From assembly GCA_910586655.1 (NCBI GenBank), contig CAJUIR010000005.1, positions 13,278 to 77,277 on the forward strand: a DNA stretch of 64,000 nucleotides. The letters run 5' to 3'. Both the position numbers and the translations under genes were made by a program. The stretch comes from an uncultured Christensenellaceae bacterium. GTDB lineage: Bacteria; Bacillota; Clostridia; Christensenellales; Borkfalkiaceae. This document shows, in pieces, positions 8,932-17,285 of the stretch; positions within the stretch are counted from its first letter, which is position 1; every line of letters starts with the position of its first letter. Under the pieces are notes generated by a model. The model was not told where the DNA came from and made no database searches. It saw nothing but the letters and a program-made list of their open reading frames with translations.

Positions 8932-9521
8932 TGGATACTTATACTTATAAAATCGGAAATAGTTTGTACGTCAACCTTACCAACCGCTGTACCAACCGCT
9001 GTACGTTTTGCGTGCGCGACGGGAAAACGGAATACGAGGGATATTCGCTTTGGCTGAAAGGGAGCGAACCGACGGCAGAACAGATCGTATCGCAAATCGG
9101 CGATGCGCAAAGGTACGATGAAATCGTATTCTGCGGATTCGGTGAACCGACTTTCCGCTTGGAACCCATGCTGGAAATTTGCGCGTTTGTGCATGCTGCG
9201 GGCGGCAAAACGCGACTTAATACCAACGGGCACGGAAACGTCATCAACGGAAGAAATATTGCGCCGCTCCTTGCCGGCAATCTCGACACGGTGAATATTT
9301 CACTCAATGCTCCGTGCGCGGCGGAATACGATTCGGTCTGCCGTCCGCAAATCAAAAACGCGTTCGAGGCGGTGCTGCAATTCGCTCGCGACTGCAAACA
9401 AAGCGGCGTAAACGCGCTGTTTTCGGTCGTGGACTGTATCGGACAGGAAGCGGTGGAACGCTGCCGCAGGATCGCGGACGAAGCGGGAATACCTCTGCGC
9501 GTTCGGGAAATGATCGAATAA
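8928..9521 (+). CDS. TatD-associated radical SAM protein
   Basis: A 197-residue small radical SAM enzyme. The cluster-binding motif is CTNRCTFC near residue 22, followed by the FCGFGEPTFR motif (SAM-binding GGE-like) and RLNTNGHGN. It belongs to the short family found directly after tatD in many Firmicutes; its substrate is not known to me. The start overlaps tatD by 4 nt; MMDTYTY begins with two possible ATGs. The position is where rnmV (ribonuclease M5) sits in Bacillus, and no rnmV is seen here. No second cluster (SPASM) is present, so it uses a single [4Fe-4S]. Confidence 0.85.
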   Translation: MMDTYTYKIGNSLYVNLTNRCTNRCTFCVRDGKTEYEGYSLWLKGSEPTAEQIVSQIGDAQRYDEIVFCGFGEPTFRLEPMLEICAFVHAAGGKTRLNTNGHGNVINGRNIAPLLAGNLDTVNISLNAPCAAEYDSVCRPQIKNAFEAVLQFARDCKQSGVNALFSVVDCIGQEAVERCRRIADEAGIPLRVREMIE

Positions 9522-9531
9522 AAAACAAGAA

Positions 9532-9558
9532 AGCCGAAAATCAATTTCGGCTCTCCTT
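9532..9558 (+). terminator. terminator after metG-tatD-radical SAM operon
   Basis: Stem AGCCGAAA / TTTCGGCT with loop ATCAA, then CTCCTTTT. Confidence 0.75.
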
Positions 9559-9629
9559 TTCATTTGTGAGGAGGGGGATTCCCTCTACCTCATTATGTGC
9601 AGGATCTTGCGGAATATGTGAGGCATGAC

Positions 9630-10475
9630 ATGGACGATTTGCGCGATATTTTAAGGCAATGCGAATTTAACTTCAAAAAGCAGTGGGGGCAGAATTTCCT
9701 CACCGATCCCAATTTGCTGCGCGCTATCGTATCGGATGCGGGAGTGGACGAAAAGACGACCGTGCTTGAAATCGGCGCAGGCGCAGGCGCGCTCACGCGC
9801 GCGCTTTCCGAACGCGCACGAAAGGTATTCGCCTACGAAATAGACCGCAGTTTAGAACCCGTTTTAAGCCGTACGCTGAAAGACTGCAACAACGTCGAAG
9901 TGATATTCCGCGACTTCGCAAAGGCAGACATGTCCGCATTGGAAACAGAGTTAAACGATTACGCCGTTGTGGCAAATCTGCCCTATTACGTCACCACGCC
10001 CATCGTCATGCGGTTTGTGGAAGAATCCAAACACTGCCGCGGACTGACGGTCATGGTGCAGGAAGAAGTGGCGGAGCGGTTTTGCGCGAGAGAGGGTACG
10101 GCGGAGTACGGCGCGGTCACGGCGGCGATTGCCCGCCGCGGGACTTGCTCGATCACGCGCCGCGTTCCGAGAAATATGTTCACACCGCGTCCCAACGTCG
10201 ATTCGGCGGTAGTGAAAATCGATTTTACGGCGGGCGGCTTTACGGTCAAGAGCGAAAAGGCTTACCGCGAAACGGTGCGCTGCGCCTTTTTGAGCCGCCG
10301 CAAGACGCTGGAAAATAATCTGATCGGCGTATTCCGGATTCCGCGCGAAAGAGCGAAAGACGTGCTTCGGGCGGCGGGGATTGCAGAAGGCGTCCGCGGC
10401 GAAACATTGTCGCCGCCCACGCTTGCAAAACTTTCCGACGTGCTTTTGGAAAACGGGATCGTGCAAGAAAGATAA
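9630..10475 (+). CDS. rsmA: 16S rRNA dimethyladenosine transferase (KsgA)
   Basis: A 281-residue methyltransferase that dimethylates A1518 and A1519 in 16S rRNA. It shows the RsmA signature KKQWGQNFLTDPNLL, the SAM loop EIGAGAGALTRAL, the catalytic VANLPYYVTTPI and the conserved FTPRPNVDSAV. The start ATG at 9630 has GTGAGG 6 nt upstream; a GTG at 9597 in frame is possible but has no ribosome site. It lies downstream of metG-tatD as in Bacillus, but is separated from that operon by a terminator. Confidence 0.94.
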   Translation: MDDLRDILRQCEFNFKKQWGQNFLTDPNLLRAIVSDAGVDEKTTVLEIGAGAGALTRALSERARKVFAYEIDRSLEPVLSRTLKDCNNVEVIFRDFAKADMSALETELNDYAVVANLPYYVTTPIVMRFVEESKHCRGLTVMVQEEVAERFCAREGTAEYGAVTAAIARRGTCSITRRVPRNMFTPRPNVDSAVVKIDFTAGGFTVKSEKAYRETVRCAFLSRRKTLENNLIGVFRIPRERAKDVLRAAGIAEGVRGETLSPPTLAKLSDVLLENGIVQER

Positions 10476-10507
10476 CCGCCCTGCTTGAAGCAGGGCGGTG
10501 CTTTTTT
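10476..10507. terminator. bidirectional terminator between rsmA and lipoprotein gene
   Basis: Stem CCGCCCTGC / GCAGGGCGG with a TTGAA loop; a T-run follows on the + side. It serves rsmA; for the convergent gene it lies just past the stop. Confidence 0.85.
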
Positions 10508-11405
10508 AAAAGACTCTTCTCGATGTGATGTAGTAACTCCAACGGGCTTGGGAAATCTGTTCGATTTTCGCGTAATCCGAAGCCGTGTGCAAAATGTAGT
10601 TGTCTCCGAGATACAGCGCCACGTGTCCGATACGTTCGATGCCGACCTTGTCTTTGCGCGTGGCATTGGTGAAGAACATAAGATCGCCGCGTTGAATTTC
10701 CTGTTTTTTCACTTCCTTGCCTTGCGAAACCTGCGTGCGCGTAGTGGTATTCAAAAGAATTTTCGCGCCGTGGTAAAACATATATTGCATCAGCGAAGAA
10801 CAGTCGAATTTCGAATCGGTAAAGTTATTTAAGAAATTACCTTTTCCGTCATGCAGACGGACCGCTCCGTAGACGTAGGGTACGCCCAAAACTTTTTGTC
10901 CTTCCGTAATCACGCTTTCTACCAGATCGTCGCCCGCTTCGAGCGAAGTCAGAGAGGTATAGCGCGAATCGGCGCTGACATAGGCGGTGCGTCCGCGGTA
11001 ACGCGTTTCGTACCAGTTGCCCGTCTTTTTTACCAGTTCCAGCAAGACGCCGTTTTCCACGGTGCCGAGGGAGGAATAACTTGTGCCTGCGCCGCTGCGG
11101 ACGTTCAGGCCGTTGGTGCGGACGATCACGTAATCCTTGCGTTTGGGCAAGGGATCGGGCGTCTCTTCGGGCTTAGGCTGTTCGGGCGTTGCCGGAGGTT
11201 GGGGATTCTCCGGAATTTCGGGAATTACCGCATCGGGTAATTCGGGGTCGGGCTCTATCACATCGTTGGGGGGAAGGGGTTCTTCCACGGGAGGAACCGG
11301 TTCTTCCCAATCGTTATCTGCGCTGTTTTGGCTGCCGCATGCTGCGAGTGGAACACAGGCGAGCATCAGCGCCAATGCGCATACTGCCGTCTGGTAGCGT
11401 TTCAT
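10506..11405 (-). CDS. SH3 + NlpC/P60 cell-wall hydrolase lipoprotein
   Basis: A 299-residue secreted lipoprotein. A lipobox (LAAC, Cys about residue 23) follows a signal peptide. Residues about 30-85 are a Pro/Glu-rich wall-spanning linker. An SH3b-type domain follows (LNVRSGAGTSYSSLG). The C-terminal NlpC/P60 domain has the catalytic Cys in DCSSLMQYMF and His in GHVALYLG. It likely cleaves peptidoglycan stem peptides (gamma-D-Glu/diamino acid bond by family). It has its own promoter and is convergent with rsmA. Confidence 0.9.
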   Translation of the reverse strand: MKRYQTAVCALALMLACVPLAACGSQNSADNDWEEPVPPVEEPLPPNDVIEPDPELPDAVIPEIPENPQPPATPEQPKPEETPDPLPKRKDYVIVRTNGLNVRSGAGTSYSSLGTVENGVLLELVKKTGNWYETRYRGRTAYVSADSRYTSLTSLEAGDDLVESVITEGQKVLGVPYVYGAVRLHDGKGNFLNNFTDSKFDCSSLMQYMFYHGAKILLNTTTRTQVSQGKEVKKQEIQRGDLMFFTNATRKDKVGIERIGHVALYLGDNYILHTASDYAKIEQISQARWSYYITSRRVF

Positions 11406-11452
11406 TTGTGTCTCCTTTGTATTTTTTCCGTCATCTGAATGTCGGTAAACAA

Positions 11453-11481
11453 ATCATATCAGAACGCAAGTCCCAAATCAA
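11453..11481 (-). promoter_or_regulatory. promoter of the NlpC/P60 lipoprotein gene
   Basis: On the minus strand TTGATT (11481-11476), 17-bp spacer, TATGAT (11458-11453); AAGGAGAC precedes the start codon. Confidence 0.7.
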
Positions 11482-11583
11482 GTCTTTTATGCTGGTGGAA
11501 TTTTGGGGGAACTGGAAGATTTCTCCAACGATCGATTGTTTTCCGCGTTTTGGCTTGCGATCGAAAAAATGTATCGGTAACGT

Positions 11584-11611
11584 TTGACCTGTCATCGTTT
11601 TGTGGTATAAT
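11584..11611 (+). promoter_or_regulatory. promoter of the alpha/beta hydrolase gene
   Basis: TTGACC (11584-11589), 16-bp spacer, TATAAT (11606-11611), 20 nt before the start codon. Confidence 0.75.
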
Positions 11612-11631
11612 AGAACGGATTGGAGGATATT

Positions 11632-12516
11632 ATGGATTTTCAAAGTTTCGACGGAAAAACGATCTACGTACACGAATGGAAGTGCGCGCAAATGCCCAAA
11701 GGCGTGGTGCAGATCATACACGGTATGACCGAACACGCCGCGCGGTACGACGGTTTTGCGAAGATGCTGAATATGTTCGGCTATTACGTGGTTGCTGACG
11801 ACCACCGCGGACACGGCAAGACCGATCCCGATTCGCTGGGTTATTGCAAAGGGAACATGTTTGAGGACACGGTGCGCGACGAGGGTGCGATCACCGATTA
11901 TTATAAAGCAAAATTTCCCGACCTGAAATATTTCGTGTTCGGCTTTTCCTACGGTTCGTTTATCACGCAGAGTTACATCGGTAAATACGGCGACAAAATC
12001 GACGGTGCGGTCATCGGCGGAAGCAACATGAAAAAAGATTTTGAAGTGTCGCTCGGAGAGTTTGTCGCCGCGTTCAACTTAAAAAAGAACCCGGCGAAAT
12101 TGATCGAAAAACTTTCGTTCGGCGCTTATGAAAAGAATTTCGAAGACAGAGAGTGGCTCAGCGCGAATCCCGAAAATAACGCCGCATACCGCAACGACCC
12201 GTTCTGCGGATTTACCTGTTCCTACCGTTTTTATTACGATTTTTTCAGGGGCTTAAAAAAGTTATATACCAAAAAATACGCGCGTTCGGTTCCTCGGGAT
12301 CTGCCGTTGTTGCTCGTTTCGGGCAAGGACGATCCCGTAGGGGAAATGGGCGAAGGAGTTAAAAACTTATACCGTTTCTATCAGGAAAAAGCGGGTGTCA
12401 AAGATATTTCGCTGACCTTGTTTGAAGGCTGCCGTCATGAGTTTTTAAACGAAAAGAACGGCGAAGAAAACGCGAAAGTCATTCTTGATTTTTTTGAAAA
12501 ACACTGTCAAGCATAA
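11632..12516 (+). CDS. alpha/beta hydrolase, monoacylglycerol lipase-like
   Basis: A 294-residue cytoplasmic serine hydrolase. The nucleophile elbow is FGFSYGSF, the oxyanion-hole region is IIHGMTEHAARYDGF, the acid is in SGKDDPVGE and the His in GCRHEFLNE. The HGMTEHAARY pattern is typical of the monoglyceride lipase/lysophospholipase (serine aminopeptidase S33) group. The start at 11632 is set by GGAGG 5 nt upstream. It is monocistronic between its own promoter and terminators. The physiological ester is unknown. Confidence 0.85.
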   Translation: MDFQSFDGKTIYVHEWKCAQMPKGVVQIIHGMTEHAARYDGFAKMLNMFGYYVVADDHRGHGKTDPDSLGYCKGNMFEDTVRDEGAITDYYKAKFPDLKYFVFGFSYGSFITQSYIGKYGDKIDGAVIGGSNMKKDFEVSLGEFVAAFNLKKNPAKLIEKLSFGAYEKNFEDREWLSANPENNAAYRNDPFCGFTCSYRFYYDFFRGLKKLYTKKYARSVPRDLPLLLVSGKDDPVGEMGEGVKNLYRFYQEKAGVKDISLTLFEGCRHEFLNEKNGEENAKVILDFFEKHCQA

Positions 12517-12526
12517 AAATAAAAAG

Positions 12527-12556
12527 CGGGTCGGTCACGGCTCGTTTTTATCTTTT
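12527..12556 (+). terminator. terminator after the hydrolase gene
   Basis: Stem CGGGTCG / CGGCTCG (one G-U pair), loop GTCA, followed by TTTTTATCTTTTT. Confidence 0.6.
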
Positions 12557-12640
12557 TGTCAAATATTTTGATTCAGTATGAAACGGATTCGATTATATCC
12601 TCGGACGGAAAGAGATAAAACAAAAAAAGCAATCAATAAA

Positions 12641-12666
12641 AAACCCTGCAAAAGCAGGGTTTTTCA
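12641..12666. terminator. bidirectional terminator, mainly for the secB-like gene
   Basis: AAACCCTGC / GCAGGGTTT around an AAAA loop. On the minus strand it is followed by TTTTTTATT, so it ends the SecB-like transcript. Confidence 0.8.
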
Positions 12667-12686
12667 AATAAGAAATAAAACCGTTT

Positions 12687-13136
12687 TCAGTTCACGACTT
12701 TGGGATCTACGCTCAGCGTATAATTGCTGGGACTGCGGTCATCGGGGAACAGAGTCGAACCGGGGACGACGGGAAGCGTCAAAGGATTGATCAGCGCGTC
12801 CGCCGTAAGGTTGGTCACCGCCGCGCGCAAGTAGGGGAACATCGTTTCCGTTGCGTTGATGGCAAACGTACGCTTGTCTTCGTCGGTGGTCATGTTCTCC
12901 ACTTCGAACACGCCGACAAAGCGCGCCGTCAGATTAAAAGGCTTGGGAGAATCGTCCTTGTGTTCGATCTTGCATTCCAAAACAACAATGTTGATTTTCG
13001 GGTTTTCGTTGGCTTGTCTGATCTGGCGGGAGAAGAAGGGTTTGATCTCGAATTTCATATCGGGAGTCGCCTTAATGGGATTTACCTTAAACGTCAATTC
13101 GTCCGCCGTAAGTGCTTTCAAAGAATAATCGATCAT
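12687..13136 (-). CDS. SecB-family protein-export chaperone-like
   Basis: A 149-residue protein with the SecB-like fold signature. An alternating beta region (INIVVLECKIEHKDD, FNLTARFVGVFEVENM) is followed by the helix TMFPYLRAAVTNLT and the strand INPLTLPVV; these align from memory with the conserved SecB C-terminal part (LFPYARE ... LNLAPVNF). SecB tetramers hold preproteins unfolded for SecA. The protein is shorter and more divergent than proteobacterial SecB. SecB is not universal in Firmicutes, so substrate and SecA interaction are open. Own promoter and terminator. No toxin-antitoxin partner is adjacent, so a SecB-like antitoxin chaperone role is not supported here. Confidence 0.7.
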   Translation of the reverse strand: MIDYSLKALTADELTFKVNPIKATPDMKFEIKPFFSRQIRQANENPKINIVVLECKIEHKDDSPKPFNLTARFVGVFEVENMTTDEDKRTFAINATETMFPYLRAAVTNLTADALINPLTLPVVPGSTLFPDDRSPSNYTLSVDPKVVN

Positions 13137-13165
13137 AATATTACCTCTTTTTTATAACTTGGAAT

Positions 13166-13194
13166 ATTGTAGCATATTTTCCGAAAATTGTCAA
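13166..13194 (-). promoter_or_regulatory. promoter of the secB-like gene
   Basis: On the minus strand TTGACA (13194-13189), 17-bp spacer, TACAAT (13171-13166); AGAGGT lies before the start. Confidence 0.8.
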
Positions 13195-13253
13195 TGCGCA
13201 AATTTATTTTTCACACGTTTTTCTTTTTGCGGTTTTTTAATCTAATTTGCGCA
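13195..13253. repeat. inverted repeat between divergent genes
   Basis: Arms TGCGCAAATT (13195-13204) and AATTTGCGCA (13244-13253) separated by 39 nt. It lies between the secB-like promoter and the start of the next gene. It could be an operator pair or an RNA hairpin; nothing in the sequence decides. Confidence 0.5.
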
Positions 13254-13263
13254 AACTGCAAAC

Positions 13264-13839
13264 ATGGAAATGACGGGGACGAAACATAAACCAAAACCGT
13301 ATGTCAGCGCGAAATGGCGGCGGATCCTTGCTTGCGTCGTGTTGTTTTTCTTGTTTTCCTTTCTCGGTTGGTGCTGGGAAAAATTTTACTTTTATCTCGT
13401 TTACGGAATCAATGCCGACCGCGGATTTCTCACGCTCCCATTTTGTACGGTGTACGGCAGCGCGTTGTTATTGATCCGAGCCGCGTTAAAACTTCCCGAT
13501 CCCGAACGAACATATCCCCGAAACATGTTCGGTTTTGTGTTCTACTGCGTCGCCGCTTCGCTGATTGCAACTGCGGTCGAACTTTCTACGGGATTATTTT
13601 TCGAGCAGATATTCGGTGTTTCGCTCTGGACGTACCGCGGTTTTTCGCACGTCTATCAGGACTACGTTTGCCTGAGCGTCAGCGTTGCTTGGGGCGCGCT
13701 GATCGGCATCTTTATGGCGGGCGTGTGGGCTCCGTTGGAGCGTTGGCTTTCAAAAATCCGTCCGACCGTTCTGTTCTGGGTCGGCGGAGTTTTAACGCTT
13801 TGCGTTGCGTTCGATTTTTTTCTTACGGCGTTTTTATGA
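13264..13839 (+). CDS. putative ABC-transporter type IV membrane protein (CmpB-like)
   Basis: A 191-residue protein with about five membrane segments. The motifs FLFSFLGWCWEKFYF and RGFLTLPFCTVYG are those of the conserved Firmicute family annotated as putative ABC-transporter type IV. No ATPase gene is adjacent and its role is not established. No clear ribosome site precedes the ATG at 13264. The promoter is not obvious; transcription could start in the AT-rich stretch just upstream. Confidence 0.75.
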   Translation: MEMTGTKHKPKPYVSAKWRRILACVVLFFLFSFLGWCWEKFYFYLVYGINADRGFLTLPFCTVYGSALLLIRAALKLPDPERTYPRNMFGFVFYCVAASLIATAVELSTGLFFEQIFGVSLWTYRGFSHVYQDYVCLSVSVAWGALIGIFMAGVWAPLERWLSKIRPTVLFWVGGVLTLCVAFDFFLTAFL

Positions 13840-13844
13840 AATCA

Positions 13845-13873
13845 TTGACAGGCATGTCCGAAAATGGTATAAT
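13845..13873 (+). promoter_or_regulatory. perfect consensus sigma-A promoter
   Basis: TTGACA (13845-13850), exactly 17 bp, TATAAT (13868-13873). It starts right after the stop of the upstream gene. Confidence 0.9.
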
Positions 13874-13890
13874 CCGTTTGGGAGACGGAT

Positions 13891-14427
13891 ATGTTTGAAA
13901 ATGAAACCAAAATGAATGCGGAAACGAATACGAGAGTCATGAAACGCATTCTGCAAAAATCCAGAATTTTAGTCGGCGTCATGGGCGCGTTGCTCCTTGC
14001 AATGGGGATCGCGTTGCTGATGACGGAAATCTTCGTATGGAAAGAAGGGGATTACTTATTTAATATTTTCATGATCGTGTTCGGGACGATCCTCATCGTT
14101 TTCTGTTTTGCGCTGTCGCCGATTTTGTCGCGCGCTTCCAAAAAGACGATGCGGGATCAAGAAACGGTCTTGCGCTATACCTTTCACGAAAACGAGTACC
14201 AACTCGTTACCGCGTTAAGCGACGGAACGACGAGCCAAACGCAAGGCAACTATTTATCCTTTACAAAGGTTTGCGAATTCAAAGATATGTGGATTTTGTA
14301 TCTTAATAAATCTTCTGTGTTCGCGGTATCGAAAGAGGGAATGATAACGGGAACGGAAGAAGAATTTACGCAATTTTTAAGGCAAAAATTCGGCGCGAAA
14401 TACAAAGTGTGCTTCAATCGGAAATAA
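13891..14427 (+). CDS. YcxB-like membrane protein
   Basis: A 178-residue protein with two N-terminal membrane helices (about residues 25-70) and a cytoplasmic domain of about 100 residues whose pattern (YLSFTKVCEFKDMWILYL ... FTQFLRQKF) fits the YcxB-like family. The function of that family is not known. GGAGAC 5 nt before the ATG supports the start. It is expressed from a perfect consensus promoter and closed by a strong terminator, so it is likely well transcribed. Confidence 0.7.
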   Translation: MFENETKMNAETNTRVMKRILQKSRILVGVMGALLLAMGIALLMTEIFVWKEGDYLFNIFMIVFGTILIVFCFALSPILSRASKKTMRDQETVLRYTFHENEYQLVTALSDGTTSQTQGNYLSFTKVCEFKDMWILYLNKSSVFAVSKEGMITGTEEEFTQFLRQKFGAKYKVCFNRK

Positions 14428-14432
14428 ATGAT

Positions 14433-14467
14433 TCCGCCTCTCCCGATTTCGGGAGGGGCGGATGTTT
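14433..14467 (+). terminator. strong terminator
   Basis: Stem of about 14 bp, TCCGCCTCTCCCGA / TCGGGAGGGGCGGA with a TT loop, then TGTTTTAT. Confidence 0.85.
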
Positions 14468-14503
14468 TATAAGAAAATATTGTAAAAAATTTCCGTAAAA
14501 GTA

Positions 14504-14532
14504 TTGAAATTTTTTTGCATTTCGTGTACAAT
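14504..14532 (+). promoter_or_regulatory. promoter of ppdK
   Basis: TTGAAA (14504-14509), 17-bp spacer, TACAAT (14527-14532); AGGAGG at 14560-14565, 8 nt before the ATG. Confidence 0.8.
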
Positions 14533-14573
14533 AACATTTGGTTAAAAACGAAATTCTTTAGGAGGAACTTTCT

Positions 14574-17219
14574 ATGGCAAAAAAATATTGTTACCTTTTT
14601 ACCGAAGGTAACGCATCAATGAGAGAAATTCTCGGCGGCAAGGGTGCAAACCTTGCGGAGATGACCAATATCGGTCTGCCTGTTCCGCAGGGCTTCACGA
14701 TTTCCACCGAGGCCTGCACGCAGTATTACGAAGACGGCAGACAGATCAATCCGTCCATTCAGGCTGAAATTATGGACTACATCGACAAGATGGAACAGAT
14801 CACAGGCAAAAAGTTCGGCGATAAGGAGAATCCCCTTCTCGTTTCCGTCCGTTCGGGCGCGCGCGCTTCCATGCCCGGCATGATGGACACTATCCTCAAC
14901 CTCGGCTTGAACGAAGAAGTGGTGGAAACCATTGCAAAGAAATCGGGCAATCCCCGCTGGGCATACGACTGTTACAGAAGATTCATTCAGATGTTCTCTG
15001 ATGTCGTCATGGAAGTCGGTAAAAAATATTTCGAAAAACTCATCGACGAGATGAAAGAAAAGAAAGGCGTTACGCAGGACGTGGAACTTACCGCGGACGA
15101 TCTGAAAACGCTTGCGAACCAATTTAAAGCAGAGTATAAAAAACAACTCGGCAAAGAATTTCCTTCCGATCCCAAACAGCAACTGTTCGAGGCGGTCAAA
15201 GCGGTGTTCCGTTCTTGGGACAACCCCCGTGCGAATATCTACCGTATGGATCACGACATCCCTTATTCGTGGGGTACCGCGGTCAACGTACAGATGATGG
15301 CGTTCGGCAACATGGGCGACAACTGCGGTACGGGCGTTGCGTTCACGCGCAATCCCGCTACGGGCGAAAAAGGACTGATGGGCGAATTCCTTACCAACGC
15401 GCAGGGCGAAGACGTCGTTGCGGGTGTACGTACGCCCATGCCCATTGCGAAAATGGCGGAAGTATTCCCCGAAGTATACAAGCAATTCCAAGAAGTATGC
15501 AAGACGCTGGAAAATCATTACCGCGATATGCAGGACATGGAATTCACCGTAGAGAACGAAAAACTTTACATGCTCCAAACCCGTAACGGAAAACGGACCG
15601 CGGCGGCGGCGATCAAAATCGCTTGCGATCTGATCGACGAAGGCATGATTACCGAACAGGAAGCGCTGATGCAGATCGATGCGAAATCGCTTGACATGCT
15701 CTTGCACCCTCAGTTCGACCCCAAGGCTTTGAAAGAAGCAGACAAGAAGAACGTCGTAGGCAAAGGGATCGCGGCATCCCCCGGCGCGGCGGCAGGTTCC
15801 ATCGTATTCACTGCCGAAGATGCGGTCATCGAAGGCAAGAAGGGAAAGAAGGTCGTTCTCGTCCGTCTTGAAACCTCTCCCGAAGATATCGAAGGTATGA
15901 AGTATGCGCAGGGAATTCTCACGGTGCGCGGCGGCCAGACGTCGCATGCGGCAGTCGTTGCGCGCGGCATGGGTACCTGCTGCGTATCCGGTTGCGGCGA
16001 CATCAAAATGCACGAGGAAGAAAAATATTTCGAACTCGCAGGAAAAGTATATCACGAAGGCGACGGCATTTCGCTCGACGGTTCGACGGGTAACATTTAC
16101 GATTGCCTGATCCCTACCGTTCCCGCAGATCCCAACAGCGGCTATTTCGGACGCATTATGGAACTTGCCGACAAATATAAAGCGCTCGGCGTTCGTACCA
16201 ATGCGGACACGCCTGCGGACGCGAAACAGGCGGCGGCGTTCGGCGCGCAGGGAATCGGTCTTTGCCGTACCGAGCACATGTTCTTCGATCCCGCAAGAAT
16301 CGGCGCGTTCCGCGAAATGATTTGTTCGGATACGGTCGAGGAGAGAGAAGCGGCGCTTGCCAAAATCGAACCCATGCAACAGGCAGACTTTGAAGGTCTG
16401 TTCGAAGCGCTCGGCGGATATCCCGTAACCATCCGTTTCCTCGATCCTCCTCTTCACGAGTTCGTTCCCACAACCGAGGAAGATATCGCAACCCTTGCAA
16501 AGGTACAGGGTAAGACCGTAGCGCAGATCAAGCAGATCATTTCCGATTTGCACGAGTTCAACCCCATGATGGGACACCGCGGCTGCCGTCTGTGCGTTAC
16601 TTATCCCGAAATTGCCGTAATGCAGACCAAGGCTGTCATCAAAGCGGCGATCGCGGTACAGAAGAAACATAAAGGCTGGAACATCGTTCCCGAAATCATG
16701 ATCCCTCTCACGGGCGAAGTAAAAGAATTGAAGTATGTGAAAGACGTTGTTGTTAAGACGGCGGACGAAGTGATCAAGGCTGCGAAAGCGAATCTCAAAT
16801 ACGAAGTCGGCACCATGATCGAAATTCCCCGCGCCGCGCTTACCGCAGACGAGATCGCAAAAGAAGCGGAATTCTTCTGTTTCGGCACCAACGACTTGAC
16901 GCAGATGACCTTCGGATTCTCGCGCGACGATGCCGGCAAGTTCCTTCCTTCGTACTACTCCAATAAGATTTACGAAAGCGATCCGTTTGCCCGTCTCGAT
17001 ACGATCGGCGTTGGTAAACTGATGGATATGGCGGTTACTCTCGGGAAAAAGACCCGTCCCGAAATGCATTGCGGAATCTGCGGCGAACACGGCGGCGATC
17101 CTTCGTCCATCGAGTTCTGCCACAAGATCGGGCTTTCCTATGTTTCCTGTTCGCCTTACCGCGTGCCCATTGCACGTCTTGCGGCGGCTCAGGCGAATAT
17201 CAAAAACCCTCGCAAATAA
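14574..17219 (+). CDS. ppdK: pyruvate, phosphate dikinase
   Basis: An 881-residue enzyme that interconverts pyruvate + ATP + Pi and PEP + AMP + PPi, the usual PPi-linked glycolytic or gluconeogenic step of anaerobic Firmicutes. In order: an N-terminal ATP-grasp nucleotide domain (GGKGANLAEMTNIGLP; SGARASMPGMMDT), the central swivelling phosphohistidine domain with catalytic His in GGQTSHAAVVARGMG (about residue 455), and the C-terminal PEP/pyruvate barrel (GLCRTEHMFF, MIEIPRAAL, FGTNDLTQMTFGFSRDD, CGICGEHGGDP). Length is normal for the family. Monocistronic. No regulatory PPDK kinase/phosphatase gene is nearby. Confidence 0.97.
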   Translation: MAKKYCYLFTEGNASMREILGGKGANLAEMTNIGLPVPQGFTISTEACTQYYEDGRQINPSIQAEIMDYIDKMEQITGKKFGDKENPLLVSVRSGARASMPGMMDTILNLGLNEEVVETIAKKSGNPRWAYDCYRRFIQMFSDVVMEVGKKYFEKLIDEMKEKKGVTQDVELTADDLKTLANQFKAEYKKQLGKEFPSDPKQQLFEAVKAVFRSWDNPRANIYRMDHDIPYSWGTAVNVQMMAFGNMGDNCGTGVAFTRNPATGEKGLMGEFLTNAQGEDVVAGVRTPMPIAKMAEVFPEVYKQFQEVCKTLENHYRDMQDMEFTVENEKLYMLQTRNGKRTAAAAIKIACDLIDEGMITEQEALMQIDAKSLDMLLHPQFDPKALKEADKKNVVGKGIAASPGAAAGSIVFTAEDAVIEGKKGKKVVLVRLETSPEDIEGMKYAQGILTVRGGQTSHAAVVARGMGTCCVSGCGDIKMHEEEKYFELAGKVYHEGDGISLDGSTGNIYDCLIPTVPADPNSGYFGRIMELADKYKALGVRTNADTPADAKQAAAFGAQGIGLCRTEHMFFDPARIGAFREMICSDTVEEREAALAKIEPMQQADFEGLFEALGGYPVTIRFLDPPLHEFVPTTEEDIATLAKVQGKTVAQIKQIISDLHEFNPMMGHRGCRLCVTYPEIAVMQTKAVIKAAIAVQKKHKGWNIVPEIMIPLTGEVKELKYVKDVVVKTADEVIKAAKANLKYEVGTMIEIPRAALTADEIAKEAEFFCFGTNDLTQMTFGFSRDDAGKFLPSYYSNKIYESDPFARLDTIGVGKLMDMAVTLGKKTRPEMHCGICGEHGGDPSSIEFCHKIGLSYVSCSPYRVPIARLAAAQANIKNPRK

Positions 17220-17230
17220 ATTCAATTAAG

Positions 17231-17259
17231 AAAAGGCGGCATAAATTTTGCCGCCTTTT
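17231..17259 (+). terminator. terminator after ppdK
   Basis: AAAAGGCGGCA / TGCCGCCTTTT with a seven-base loop. Confidence 0.85.
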
Positions 17260-17285
17260 GAATTATCGGGATTGTATTTGCTTCA

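Noticed and set aside
14616..17225. 869-residue open frame antisense to ppdK
   Set aside because: It mirrors the ppdK codons, has no ribosome site or family motif, and is a byproduct of GC-skewed third positions.
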